A DNA stretch of 36,189 nucleotides. It comes from Ruminococcus flavefaciens. GTDB lineage: Bacteria; Bacillota; Clostridia; Oscillospirales; Ruminococcaceae. The notes under the pieces are model-generated. The model saw only the letters and a list, made by a program, of their open reading frames with translations, ran no database searches and was not told the DNA's origin. The translations under genes were made by a program, and so were the position numbers. Below, piece after piece: positions 8,260-18,912 of the stretch (positions are counted from its first letter, which is position 1; each line of letters starts with the position of its first letter). Location: positions 1-36,189 of the forward strand of contig NZ_UETD01000021.1 in NCBI RefSeq assembly GCF_900116855.1. Reading direction: 5' to 3'.

Positions 8260-9618
8260 TTATTTGTTCCTCCTTGACATCAAAACTACGCACTCAACGT
8301 GCCCCGTTCTTGGAAAAAGGTCTACGCCGCAGACCTTATCCACACTGTAGCCTTTTTCGGAGAGCAGCTTTGCATCACGGGCAGCAGTTGCAGGATTGCA
8401 GGAGATCATAACTATTCGTTTGGGAGCAGCCTCTGCGATGAGGTCAACGGTCTCCTGAGAGCATCCCTTTCGCGGAGGGTCTACCACTATGATATGGGGA
8501 GCGCAGCCCTGTTTGCGAAGCTTTCCGAAGACCTCGCCTGCGTCACCGCAGTGGAATTCCGCATTGGTTATATTATTTCTCTGAGCGTTGCGTTTGGCGT
8601 TTTCAACGGCTTGTGGGATTATCTCCACGCCGACGATCTTTGCTGCCTTTTCCGCCATGGAGAGACCGATGGTGCCTGCGCCGCAGTAGAGATCGGCGAT
8701 GACCTCGCTGCCGTCAGGCTGGGCATACTCCAGAGCCTTTGCATAGAGCCTTTCCGCCTGAAGGGTGTTGACCTGATAGAAGGAAAGGGAAGATATCTCT
8801 ACGGTATTGCCGCACATAGTATCGCTGATAGTATCGCTTCCCCAAAGGGTCACGCAGCTGTCGCCGAGTATGACGTTTGTCTTTTTGGGATTGATGTTCA
8901 TGACTATGCTTTTTATTTCCGAAAAGGACTCCGTAAGCAGTCTGCAAAGGGATGAGAGCTGGCGTGAAACGTCCTTTCTCACCACAAGACAGACCATTAT
9001 CTCGCCCGAGTGAGCACCTCTGCGGAGGTAGATATGGCGCATTATTCCGCTTCCTGTAGTCTCGTCGTAGACCGGCAGCTTTTTCTCGTTTATATAGCCG
9101 AGGACGGTGCGGAGTATATCTCCGAAGACCTCGGGCTGGAGAGCACAGTCAGTGACGGGAACAAGGCGGTGGCTTCTGGGAGCATAAAATCCGCAGACAG
9201 CCCTGCCGTCCTGTACTGCCAGCGGATACTGAGCCTTATTGCGGTAGTGCTCGGTAGTCTCGGCGCCGAGGAAGCTGTCAAACTCGGGAGAAAGACCGCC
9301 GATACGGGTAAAAGCGTCGCGGACAATACCGTCTTTGGTGCGGCACTCCGATTCGTAGGAGATATGTCTCAGCAGACAGCCGCCGCATTTTTTATACACG
9401 GAGCAGGTGTTCTCCACGCGGTCTGGAGAGGGCGTGACAATACGTTCAACTATGCCGAATGCATAGCTTTTCAGAACCTTGACTATTTTTATCTCAGCGA
9501 TATCGCCCACAGCGGTCCCGGGGACGAAAACAGCTATGCCGTCAACGCGGCAGACACCGCTGCCCTCGGATGTAAGACCGGTTATCTCGGCTGTACAGAC
9601 CTGATTTTTTTCAGGCAT
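8260..9618 (-). CDS. rlmD: 23S rRNA (uracil-5-)-methyltransferase, RlmD/RumA family
   Basis: The 452-residue enzyme transfers a methyl group to C5 of uracil in 23S rRNA (U1939, and also U747 in the Gram-positive RlmCD variant). An N-terminal TRAM domain (about 5-60) is followed by iron-sulfur cysteines C72, C78 and C81 in CxxxxKCGGC form, with the fourth likely in VTDCALQPE. The SAM-binding motif is DLYCGAGTIGLSMA, then DPPRKG, and the catalytic cysteine is in MISCNPAT. The start has a strong GGAGGTGA site. It overlaps hemZ by 37 bp as the distal part of the recJ-rel operon. Confidence 0.92.
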   Translation of the reverse strand: MPEKNQVCTAEITGLTSEGSGVCRVDGIAVFVPGTAVGDIAEIKIVKVLKSYAFGIVERIVTPSPDRVENTCSVYKKCGGCLLRHISYESECRTKDGIVRDAFTRIGGLSPEFDSFLGAETTEHYRNKAQYPLAVQDGRAVCGFYAPRSHRLVPVTDCALQPEVFGDILRTVLGYINEKKLPVYDETTGSGIMRHIYLRRGAHSGEIMVCLVVRKDVSRQLSSLCRLLTESFSEIKSIVMNINPKKTNVILGDSCVTLWGSDTISDTMCGNTVEISSLSFYQVNTLQAERLYAKALEYAQPDGSEVIADLYCGAGTIGLSMAEKAAKIVGVEIIPQAVENAKRNAQRNNITNAEFHCGDAGEVFGKLRKQGCAPHIIVVDPPRKGCSQETVDLIAEAAPKRIVMISCNPATAARDAKLLSEKGYSVDKVCGVDLFPRTGHVECVVLMSRRNK

Positions 9619-11072
9619 TCCGTCACCTCCTCTTTTTTCTCCATGAGCTTGTCAAAGCTCCTGATGTACTCATACGGGAATTTGTAGTTATGTATACGGC
9701 TTATCTTACCGTCGGGGTAGACCAGCTTTGTGGACGCAGCGCAGCCTGCGCCGAGAATGGTCTGGGTCTCGTCCATGATGAAGATATTGTAGTAGCTCTC
9801 GAACCCCTTTTTCGCGTAGCCCACATTTTCGAGGTTATCCACGGTGTTCTTCTGGCGGTACATATAGTAGGGGAGATAGCCGTGGGACATGAGTGTGGGG
9901 ATACTGTAGTCCACCATCTCAGCCGCGGGATTTGAGCTGTTTGCGCTGCCCTTTTCAAACAGGGAAGCGGAGCGCTTTATGGTAAGGGTGTGGACAGTTA
10001 TGCTCTCGGGGTCAAGTTCTATCATGCGGTCGAGAGTGTTTCTGAAGCTGTCTGCGGACTCGGTGGGGAGACCTGCGATAAGGTCGGTATTGATATTATC
10101 GAAGCCCACCTTTCTTGCCAGCTCAAAGGCTTTCACGGCGTCCTCGCCTGAGTGCTTCCTGCCGATGACTTTCAGCACCTCGTCGTTGAGGGTCTGAGGG
10201 TTTACGGAGATTCGTCCTGCACCGAGAGCCTTTATCACTCTCAGCTTCTCCTCGGTGATTGTATCGGGGCGTCCTGCCTCAACGCTGTACTCTCTCACCT
10301 TATCAAGGTCGAAGTTTCGCTCCACAGCCTCCATGATAGTACGGAGCTCCTCTGCTGATACGGAAGTGGGAGTGCCGCCGCCGAAGTAGATGGTATCTAT
10401 CTTGGTGTCGGTGTCCTTCACTATCCTGCCCACTATCTCCAGCTCGCGGCAGAGCGCACTGATGTACTCGGGCATGAGCTTTATAGCAGAGTCCATTGAG
10501 TGGGACACGAAGGAGCAGTAGCTGCACCTTGTGGGACAGAATGGGATAGAAACGTAAAGGCTAACCGCTGAGCTGTCTATCCTGTCAAGGATGGGAAGCT
10601 GGTTCACAGCGGTATCATAGGCGAGCTTCAGCTTTTTGGGTGCAGCGAGGTAGCGTTCACCCAGCTGTGAGTAGATATCCTCCTCGGACTTCCCCTGACG
10701 GATAAGGTCGATGACCTTTTTCACGGGACGAATGCCTGTGAGCAGCCCCCACGGCGGAGTAATGCCTGTCCTGTTTACGAGGAGCCCGAAAAGCAGCCTG
10801 CAAATGGTGTACTCAAAGTCCTTTTTCTCGGCATCGGGTGGAAGCTTTACTGTTTTTTCCTCCTGATTGCCCTCAAGGCAGACACGGACGGTAACGGTAC
10901 CGTCCTCAGCTGCTTCGGTAAGGACATAGTCACTGCCCGAAGCCTCTGCAATGTCTGAGGTGAAGCTGAATCTTGCCGTATTGAAGAACAGCTTCAGCGT
11001 AGCCTCGGTCTCGTATTTAAAAGAATGGCCGATCATTATAATCGGCATTTTTGAATTATTATTATCAGTCAT
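9582..11072 (-). CDS. hemZ: HemZ-like oxygen-independent coproporphyrinogen oxidase-family radical SAM protein
   Basis: The 496-residue protein carries the radical SAM cluster C179, C183 and C186 (CPTRCSYC), followed by the DTIYFGGGTPTS and ISVNPQTLND blocks of the HemN/HemZ family. An N-terminal extension of about 160 residues before the cluster is the feature that marks HemZ rather than HemN/HemW. The reaction would be anaerobic decarboxylation of coproporphyrinogen III; some relatives act differently, so the exact role is uncertain. It overlaps the MBL gene by 8 bp and rlmD by 37 bp, so it is in the same operon. Confidence 0.85.
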   Translation of the reverse strand: MTDNNNSKMPIIMIGHSFKYETEATLKLFFNTARFSFTSDIAEASGSDYVLTEAAEDGTVTVRVCLEGNQEEKTVKLPPDAEKKDFEYTICRLLFGLLVNRTGITPPWGLLTGIRPVKKVIDLIRQGKSEEDIYSQLGERYLAAPKKLKLAYDTAVNQLPILDRIDSSAVSLYVSIPFCPTRCSYCSFVSHSMDSAIKLMPEYISALCRELEIVGRIVKDTDTKIDTIYFGGGTPTSVSAEELRTIMEAVERNFDLDKVREYSVEAGRPDTITEEKLRVIKALGAGRISVNPQTLNDEVLKVIGRKHSGEDAVKAFELARKVGFDNINTDLIAGLPTESADSFRNTLDRMIELDPESITVHTLTIKRSASLFEKGSANSSNPAAEMVDYSIPTLMSHGYLPYYMYRQKNTVDNLENVGYAKKGFESYYNIFIMDETQTILGAGCAASTKLVYPDGKISRIHNYKFPYEYIRSFDKLMEKKEEVTECLKKIRSVQPR

Positions 11073-11703
11073 TTTTTCCTCTGAACTGTTTCATGTATGG
11101 ATTTGCTTCACGCTCGTAATCGAGTGTAGTGGTCTCGTTGTGCCCGGGATAAACTCTGTAATCTCCTTCAAGGTGATAGAGCTTGTTGAGGGAATACATC
11201 ATAGCGGAGCTGCTGCTGTGTGGGAAGTCTGTTCTGCCGACGGAGCAGCAGAAAAGGGTGTCTCCCGAGAATATAGCATCGCCGCAGACATAGCACACGC
11301 TGCCCTGAGTATGACCGGGAGTGTGTAGCACGCGGAAAGAGCAGTCACCGTCATTGATGTAGCAGTCGCCGTAAACGCAGGTCCAGTCGGTAATGGGAGT
11401 GAACTTTGCAAAGGACATATTGTTTGCGAGGGAGTGCGCCTCGCTGTCCAGCATATATGCGTCAAGCTCGTGAATGTATATCTCGGCTCCCGTAGCCTGA
11501 TGGACCTCCTCAGCGCCGCCGATGTGATCGAAGTGACCGTGGGTGAGGAGTATCTTTGACAGGCGGAGCTTCTTCATTTTCAGGAACTCCAGCAGCAGGC
11601 GGCTGTCACCGCCGATATCGACAGCAACGCATCTGCCGGGAGCAGTTTCAACAATATAGCAGTTAGCACGGAGAGGTCCGAGCTGAAGGTGGTGTATTTT
11701 CAT
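11065..11703 (-). CDS. Metallo-beta-lactamase-fold hydrolase (glyoxalase II-like)
   Basis: At 212 residues this is a compact MBL protein with the THGHFDHIGG metal site (H55, H57, D59, H60). Further ligands lie in LHTPGHTQGS, FSGDTLF and YPGHNETT, so all seven expected positions are present. Small cytosolic members hydrolyse thioesters such as S-lactoylglutathione or bacillithiol analogues; the true substrate is not known. A good TAAGGAG site precedes the ATG. It lies between rel (10-bp gap) and hemZ (8-bp overlap), an arrangement common in Clostridia. Confidence 0.88.
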   Translation of the reverse strand: MKIHHLQLGPLRANCYIVETAPGRCVAVDIGGDSRLLLEFLKMKKLRLSKILLTHGHFDHIGGAEEVHQATGAEIYIHELDAYMLDSEAHSLANNMSFAKFTPITDWTCVYGDCYINDGDCSFRVLHTPGHTQGSVCYVCGDAIFSGDTLFCCSVGRTDFPHSSSSAMMYSLNKLYHLEGDYRVYPGHNETTTLDYEREANPYMKQFRGKND

Positions 11704-11713
11704 ATATTTCTCC

Positions 11714-14011
<2,298 letters not shown>

Positions 14012-14015
14012 AGCT

Positions 14016-16058
14016 TTACTCCTTGATCTTTGCGGTTTGTGTCCTGCTTCTGAGGGAAACAAGCACAGGAGCCGAGTCGAGATCGGCTTTCTGTGTGACT
14101 CTGACCCTTGCTATCCTTGAATCCGAGCAGGAGACGGTTATAAGTCCAAGCTGTCTGAGCGCTTCAACGGAAACGCAGAACTTACAGTAATTGATATTTC
14201 TGTCATTGAGCTTTATGTAAAGTGTATCCGAGCAGATACCGCCGTCCGGGATGGCTTTGTATATCTTCACGACGTCATTTCTTGACGGGTTCATGCTCGG
14301 GTAGTAATTCTGCGGCAGCTCCTCGCCGCGGAGAAAGGCTTCAAAAGCCGAATGAGCGGCAAAGTACTTGCTCTGCTCGAATATATGGGGACGGAGGTCG
14401 CTGACGATGATACTCACCGTGCGGCTTCCGCGGAAATCGTTTATGCCCAGCGAGACTATCATATCGCAGACATCACCCTTTGAGACGTTAAGCTCCCACG
14501 GGGACTTCCTGAACACAAGGGCGTCCGCCTGAGTGAAGCCTATTTTTACTCTGAGCTTTGAGTGAGCGCCGTCGGAAAGGGGGAATATATCCGTTATCTG
14601 AGCGTTTTCAATATAGAACAGTGGCTTTTCGTTGTCAGTGCCGAAGGGCTCCAGCACGTTGAGTCCCTCCACATTCTGCACTGTCAGCTCCTGAGGAGCA
14701 ACGGGGCTGTCGGCTTTCAGCTCAGCCACGGGCATTATCCTGTGGTTTTCGAGGGCGTACTGCTCCAGCAGGCTGCGGAACTTCTCCGCGCAGCCCTCCT
14801 TTATGGTAAAGCCCCCTGCGGCAGGGTGTCCGCCGAACTTGTCGAGGACGTCTGCGGCATAGCTGAGAGCACCGAACACCGAGAACTCGCCGAAGGCTCT
14901 TGCGGAGCCTCTTATCTCGCCGTCGGACTCCGAGGCAATGAAGCAGGGTTTGCCGAAGCGCTCCACTATTTTTGAAGCCACGATACCGATGACGCCGTGA
15001 TGCCAGTCCTTTCCGCAGAGGAAAATGACTCTGCCTCTTATGAGCTCGGGGGAGCTGTCTATCATAGAGTATATCTCATCAGTGATGGCGTTTTCGGTCT
15101 CCTTGCGCATATTGTTGAGCCTGTCCAGTTCCTGAGCGGCGGCGAGAGCCTCATCGTAGTCCTCGCACAGGAACAGCTCTGCGGCAGCTTTAGGTGACCC
15201 GAATCTGCCGGCGGCGTTTATCCTCGGACCTATTCCAAAGCCGATGGAGCGTGTGTCTATTGGCTTATCGGCAAGTCCGCAGACCTCCTTCAGCGCAATG
15301 AGAGAGGGACGGTCGGAATTTTGTATGAGCTCCATGCCGTAAGCCACAAGGAAGCGGTTTTCGCCTGTGAGACTGACAATATCGGCAACGGTAGCAATGG
15401 CAGCAAGGTCGCCGAACTGCTCCAGGGCCATAGTATAGTCGCCGCCGTCAAGGGCAGCGACCAGCTTCAGCGCGATACCTGCGCCGCACATATACTTGAA
15501 TGGTGAGAAGCAGTCATGCCTGTGAGGGTCTACCACAGCCTCCGCCCGCGGAAGCTGTTCACCCTGCTGGTGGTGGTCGGTGATCACAAGCTTCATACCA
15601 AGGGCGTAGATGTATTCAGCCTCGGCAATGGCAGCAATACCGTTATCAACAGTTATTATAAGTGAAACGCCGTCGTCGGATATCTTGTCCACAGCCTTCA
15701 TATTGAGACCGTAGCCCTCCGAGCGTTCGGGGATATAGTAGGTGACATCGGCGCCTGTTTCGAGGAGGTAGGAATAGAGTATGACGGTGGACATAACGCC
15801 GTCGCAGTCGTAGTCGCCGTAGATACATATGCGTTCGCCGCTGTCGATAGCGTTGTTTATAGTATCCGCAGCTTCCTGCATATCCTTTATGAGGAAAGGG
15901 TCGGAAAGCTCGTCCACATTGAGGCTTTCCATGACGGAATCAGGCGAAGAATAGCCTTTTGCGGCAAGAGCAGCAGCTGCCAGTGAGCTTACTCCGCAGC
16001 CGAGCATAAGAGCAGAGACTGCATTTCTGTCGGGTCTGCCGACGGTCCATTTTTTCAT
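14016..16058 (-). CDS. recJ: Single-stranded-DNA 5'-3' exonuclease RecJ
   Basis: The 680-residue protein has the DHH phosphoesterase motifs: YGDYDCDGVMST, ITVDNGIAA, ITDHHQQGE with the metal ligands, and VVDPH. The DHHA1 motif GGHPAAGGFTI and an OB-fold region follow. The C-terminal tail beyond about 560 is a variable extension. It degrades single strands in RecF-type recombination and mismatch repair. The promoter at 16091-16119 fits this gene as head of the operon recJ-rel-MBL-hemZ-rlmD; the ribosome site is CGGGAG. Length is slightly above the E. coli protein. Confidence 0.94.
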   Translation of the reverse strand: MKKWTVGRPDRNAVSALMLGCGVSSLAAAALAAKGYSSPDSVMESLNVDELSDPFLIKDMQEAADTINNAIDSGERICIYGDYDCDGVMSTVILYSYLLETGADVTYYIPERSEGYGLNMKAVDKISDDGVSLIITVDNGIAAIAEAEYIYALGMKLVITDHHQQGEQLPRAEAVVDPHRHDCFSPFKYMCGAGIALKLVAALDGGDYTMALEQFGDLAAIATVADIVSLTGENRFLVAYGMELIQNSDRPSLIALKEVCGLADKPIDTRSIGFGIGPRINAAGRFGSPKAAAELFLCEDYDEALAAAQELDRLNNMRKETENAITDEIYSMIDSSPELIRGRVIFLCGKDWHHGVIGIVASKIVERFGKPCFIASESDGEIRGSARAFGEFSVFGALSYAADVLDKFGGHPAAGGFTIKEGCAEKFRSLLEQYALENHRIMPVAELKADSPVAPQELTVQNVEGLNVLEPFGTDNEKPLFYIENAQITDIFPLSDGAHSKLRVKIGFTQADALVFRKSPWELNVSKGDVCDMIVSLGINDFRGSRTVSIIVSDLRPHIFEQSKYFAAHSAFEAFLRGEELPQNYYPSMNPSRNDVVKIYKAIPDGGICSDTLYIKLNDRNINYCKFCVSVEALRQLGLITVSCSDSRIARVRVTQKADLDSAPVLVSLRSRTQTAKIKE

Positions 16059-16090
16059 ACAAAAACTCCCGAAAACAATATATTTAGTTT

Positions 16091-16119
16091 ATTATACCAC
16101 AAAACGTCATTTTTTTCAA
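16091..16119 (-). promoter_or_regulatory. Promoter for the recJ-rel operon
   Basis: On the minus strand, TTGAAA (16119-16114), 17 bp and TATAAT (16096-16091) precede the recJ ATG by about 33 bp. Confidence 0.75.
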
Positions 16120-16155
16120 TAGAACGCGGCAAAAAAACCAAATTGTAACCGAAAA

Positions 16156-16175
16156 GCCCCTGCACTTGCAGGGGC
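16156..16175 (-). terminator. Terminator after sigE
   Basis: GCCCCTGCA/TGCAGGGGC forms a strong short hairpin; on the minus strand it is followed by TTTT. It closes the spoIIGA-sigE operon just past the sigE stop. Confidence 0.8.
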
Positions 16176-16180
16176 AGCAT

Positions 16181-16879
16181 TCATGTAACGCTCTCGATCT
16201 TTATGCGGAGCTTTCGGATTATCTTTTTTTCCAGCCTTGATATATATGACTGGGAGATGCCTATGCAGTCGGCAACTTCCTTCTGGGTCTTTTCCTTGCC
16301 GTCGATAAGCCCGAAACGCATTTCCATGATCTCCCGTTCACGGTCACAGAGCTCCGCAACGGCACCGCGGAGTATCTCACGCTCAGCTTCTGTCTCGATG
16401 CCCTTGTTTACGATGTCATCGTCGGTGCCGAGTATATCCGAGAGCAGCAGCTCATTGCCGTCGTAGTCGATATTCAGGGGCTCGTCTATGGAGAGATCGT
16501 TGCGGTACTGTGAGGACTTCCGCAGGAACATGAGTATCTCATTCTCAATACAGCGCGAGGCGTAGGTGGCAAGCTTGATATTCTTTGTGGGGCAGAAGGT
16601 GTTTACCGCCTTGATGAGCCCGATAGTGCCTATGGACACAAGGTCCTCTATGCCAATGCCTGTGGACTCGAATTTCTTGGCTATGTATACCACAAGTCTG
16701 AGATTATGCTCTATAAGGCAGTTCCGCGCGTCGGGGTCATGGGTAAGCAGCCTTTCAAAGACCTCGGTCTCCTCCTCACGGGTAAGGGGAGGGGGCAGGG
16801 TATCGGAACCGTTTACATAGAATATCTCTCCTGTGAAGTGTTTTTTCAGGAATGCTCTTACTTTTTCGATGATGTTCAT
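16181..16879 (-). CDS. sigE: Sporulation sigma factor SigE (pro-sigma-E)
   Basis: This 232-residue sigma factor runs mother-cell gene expression early in endospore formation. The diagnostic stretches ENLRLVVY-type (here [18 protein letters not shown]), [43 protein letters not shown] and the region-4 [14 protein letters not shown] are nearly those of Bacillus SigE. Alignment of [13 protein letters not shown] with the Bacillus YYIGGSEALPPPL places the processing site near residue 21-22, so the pro-peptide is shorter than the 27 residues of B. subtilis. It follows spoIIGA by 17 bp. Confidence 0.95.
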   Translation of the reverse strand: MNIIEKVRAFLKKHFTGEIFYVNGSDTLPPPLTREEETEVFERLLTHDPDARNCLIEHNLRLVVYIAKKFESTGIGIEDLVSIGTIGLIKAVNTFCPTKNIKLATYASRCIENEILMFLRKSSQYRNDLSIDEPLNIDYDGNELLLSDILGTDDDIVNKGIETEAEREILRGAVAELCDREREIMEMRFGLIDGKEKTQKEVADCIGISQSYISRLEKKIIRKLRIKIESVT

Positions 16880-16896
16880 ATTTTTACTCCTTATGC

Positions 16897-17709
16897 CTAT
16901 ATTTTCAACAGCTTCGGGTTGAAAACGGCTTTATCGCCGCATTCTCCGAAGCCCACGACAGCGTCCACGGTCTTTCGTGCTCCGTTTTCACAGCTTATGA
17001 GAACCTCGTCCGGTCGGAAAACGGGTATGAGACTGCTTCCCGTAACAGCAGAGCAAGGCAGCAGTCTGAACCCTCGCGGGAGCCTGTCTGTATCGAGGGG
17101 CACACCTGTCAGCTCCTCAAAGGACTTTTCGGGACATATCATAACGGGAGTCCCCGTAAAGAAGTCAACCAGTCCGTTTCCCGTGTCTGCAAGTCCGCTC
17201 AGCCGTACTATACGTCTGCCCTTTCGCACAGTGACTACCCATTCCCCCTCGGGAGCCCTGTCCAGTGCATTCCGCATAAGCCTTACCGCAGCATATAGAG
17301 CAGCCGTTGTCACAATGAGTATAAGCAGCGAGAAATCTATGTAGAAGCAGCCGTTGTTAAAACGGATAAACTGCGGCTTCAGCAGGGAATAAACACCGTA
17401 GACAGCACCTGCGAGGACAAAATTAGCAGCGAAGAAGGCGGCAGTGTTTATCATCAGCCGTTTAGCTCCATGGAAACCGAAAGCCAGTGCGACTATGCTG
17501 ACAGCTGCGGCGAGCTTTATGGCGAGGGGGATAAGTGTGCCGAGGCAGGGCAGCAGGATAGTCAGCGAGAAAAGGCTCCCGTAAGCAGATGCAGCGGCAC
17601 ACCTGCTGTTTTTCAGCGGAGAATGTGTGACTCCTGCGGTGATACGAAGCAGGAAGAAGTTCACATAGATGTTGAGGATAATAAGTACGTCGATGTAGAT
17701 AGTCTCCAC
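16897..17709 (-). CDS. spoIIGA: SpoIIGA, pro-sigma-E processing aspartic protease
   Basis: At 270 residues, the N-terminal half contains about five membrane helices (roughly 5-25, 45-60, 62-80, 86-110 and 125-145). The C-terminal half is a cytosolic aspartic protease half with catalytic D175 in the LADTGNGL motif. As a membrane dimer it removes the pro-peptide of SigE, encoded directly downstream. The start codon is GTG with GGAGGT 5 nt upstream. I could not identify a clear Spo0A box in the 219-bp divergent spacer; a TATAAT is visible around 17746. It is shorter than the 309-residue Bacillus protein. Confidence 0.92.
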   Translation of the reverse strand: METIYIDVLIILNIYVNFFLLRITAGVTHSPLKNSRCAAASAYGSLFSLTILLPCLGTLIPLAIKLAAAVSIVALAFGFHGAKRLMINTAAFFAANFVLAGAVYGVYSLLKPQFIRFNNGCFYIDFSLLILIVTTAALYAAVRLMRNALDRAPEGEWVVTVRKGRRIVRLSGLADTGNGLVDFFTGTPVMICPEKSFEELTGVPLDTDRLPRGFRLLPCSAVTGSSLIPVFRPDEVLISCENGARKTVDAVVGFGECGDKAVFNPKLLKI

Positions 17710-17808
17710 TAAGCACCTCCCGTCAGGCTGTCTGTAATATATTATAATGCAGCGAGTCCGCGTAATATGTCATAATCTGTCCGCAAAAGCTTATTTAGAA
17801 ATCTGCTA

Positions 17809-17837
17809 TTGACAAGGCTGGATCGATGTGGTATAAT
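17809..17837 (+). promoter_or_regulatory. Promoter for the metallophosphoesterase
   Basis: A consensus TTGACA (17809-17814), 17 bp and TATAAT (17832-17837). The predicted transcript begins almost at the first base of an 8-bp hairpin (next entry). Confidence 0.85.
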
Positions 17838-17843
17838 AACTTT

Positions 17844-17879
17844 TTCCGAACGGATCGGCAGATTTCTTTCTGTTCGGAA
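17844..17879 (+). promoter_or_regulatory. 5' leader hairpin TTCCGAAC/GTTCGGAA
   Basis: A perfect 8-bp inverted repeat (17844-17851 and 17872-17879) with a 20-nt loop sits at the likely transcription start. It may stabilise the mRNA 5' end or serve as a repressor site. No T-run follows, so it is not a terminator. Confidence 0.5.
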
Positions 17880-17928
17880 TTAATATGATAAACCACGGCA
17901 TATCCATGCAGAAAGGAAAGTGAGAGCT

Positions 17929-18537
17929 ATGAAGATCGCAGTATTCTCGGACATTCACGGAAATCTGAAAGCATTGAAGACAGTGCTTGAACAGATAAGG
18001 GAAAAGAAAGCAGACCTTACAGTATTTTTAGGAGACATCTTCCAGCGCGGAAACGAGGAGTTTGAGTGCCTTGAGCTGTTGAAGGCAAGCGGAATAATCT
18101 GCCTTAAAGGCAACTGTGAGCTGTATGCGGAGCACGGAGTGGATGTAGACCCCGATGTGGAACATCTCAGGGAGTATTATGACGGCATCAGGAAAAGACT
18201 TACAGCTGAGCAGAAAGAGTTTATCAGCAATATGCCGTTATTCTACGAAGCTGAGTGCTGCGGGCATAAGATGCGGTTTTCACATTTCCTGTTTCTTGAT
18301 GTTGATGCACCATATCCCTTTTTGCCGCTGTCAAGCCTGAAAAACGGAGATTTTGACAAAGCTTGCCTGAGTGATGAGGTAATGGAGTATGAGCTTGTGG
18401 CAGTGGGACATTCTCACGGGAATTTCGTGAAAGGAAACGTTGTATCTGTTTCTGCATCAGGTCTGGAGGGAGCTTCATGGCTTCTGATAGAAGCGGATGA
18501 GGATACTCTCAGCTTTGAGCGTATAACCATAGAATGA
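17929..18537 (+). CDS. YfcE/MJ0936-type calcineurin-like metallophosphoesterase
   Basis: The 202-residue protein has all the metallophosphoesterase blocks: FSDIHGN (D and H ligands) at the start, GDIFQRG, LKGNCE (the GNH/E block as GNC) and GHSHGNFV near the C-terminus. YfcE-type enzymes split phosphodiesters with two bound metals; the natural substrate is unknown. I chose ATG at 17929, since GAAAGGAAAG sits 8 nt before it, in preference to GTG at 17920, which overlaps that site. It has its own promoter and a terminator region shared with the genes converging from the right. Confidence 0.85.
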   Translation: MKIAVFSDIHGNLKALKTVLEQIREKKADLTVFLGDIFQRGNEEFECLELLKASGIICLKGNCELYAEHGVDVDPDVEHLREYYDGIRKRLTAEQKEFISNMPLFYEAECCGHKMRFSHFLFLDVDAPYPFLPLSSLKNGDFDKACLSDEVMEYELVAVGHSHGNFVKGNVVSVSASGLEGASWLLIEADEDTLSFERITIE

Positions 18538-18545
18538 CAAAAAAT

Positions 18546-18713
18546 AATGCCCCTCGGAGTTTAACGCATAGTGAAAAGTGAATAGTTAATGTGTTCGCTG
18601 CGCCCACGTTATATAAATAATATCGCCGCAGGCGACACCGCAACTCTCAACTTTCAACTCTAAACTATCAACTAAAAAAATGCCCCCGAACGCTTTTTAA
18701 CGCTCGAGGGCAT
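18546..18713. repeat. Intergenic repeat cluster with terminator hairpin
   Basis: A half terminator (ATGCCCCTC at about 18549) is followed by a 110-bp element containing GTGTTCGCTG, CGCCGCAGGCGACACCGCA and TCAACT repeats, then a full terminator hairpin (18681-18713, ATGCCC ... GGGCAT). The middle element is related to 28369-28458. It looks like an insertion into or beside a terminator between convergent genes. Confidence 0.7.
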
Positions 18714-18746
18714 ATTTCTTTCATACACCATAAGAACTCATATACA

Positions 18747-18902
18747 TTATAACAGCGGAAGAAGTATAGCTCCCAGTATCATAACGCCTGCGAGAATGAG
18801 AACAACTATTCTCATCCAGAGCTTTTTATCCTTGCCCTGACTGCTGCTCTTTTTCTGAAAGTCCTTTTCATTAGCAAAGTTGCTTCTGTTTTTTCTGCTC
18901 AT
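18747..18902 (-). CDS. Small single-span membrane protein (51 residues)
   Basis: This short gene reads MSRKNRSNFANEKDF at the start, then a lysine/serine-rich cytosolic part and one membrane helix (about residues 30-51, LWMRIVVLILAGVMILGAI). The tail ends in LLPLL. GAGGTGAT lies a few bases before the ATG, and its start is only 10 bp after the stop of the DEAD-box helicase, so the two are probably co-transcribed. Composition (basic N-terminus, one helix, almost no external tail) suits a small membrane-anchored regulator. I know no named family. Confidence 0.72.
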   Translation of the reverse strand: MSRKNRSNFANEKDFQKKSSSQGKDKKLWMRIVVLILAGVMILGAILLPLL

Positions 18903-18912
18903 TCATATCACC

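Noticed and set aside
14012..14062. Longer N-terminus for rel
   Set aside because: The extra 17 residues overlap recJ, match no Rel feature, and the ATG at 14011 has a strong ribosome site.
18580..18670. Possible CRISPR array from TCAACT repeats
   Set aside because: The repeats are short, irregular and belong to a palindromic intergenic element; there are no regular spacers and no cas genes.
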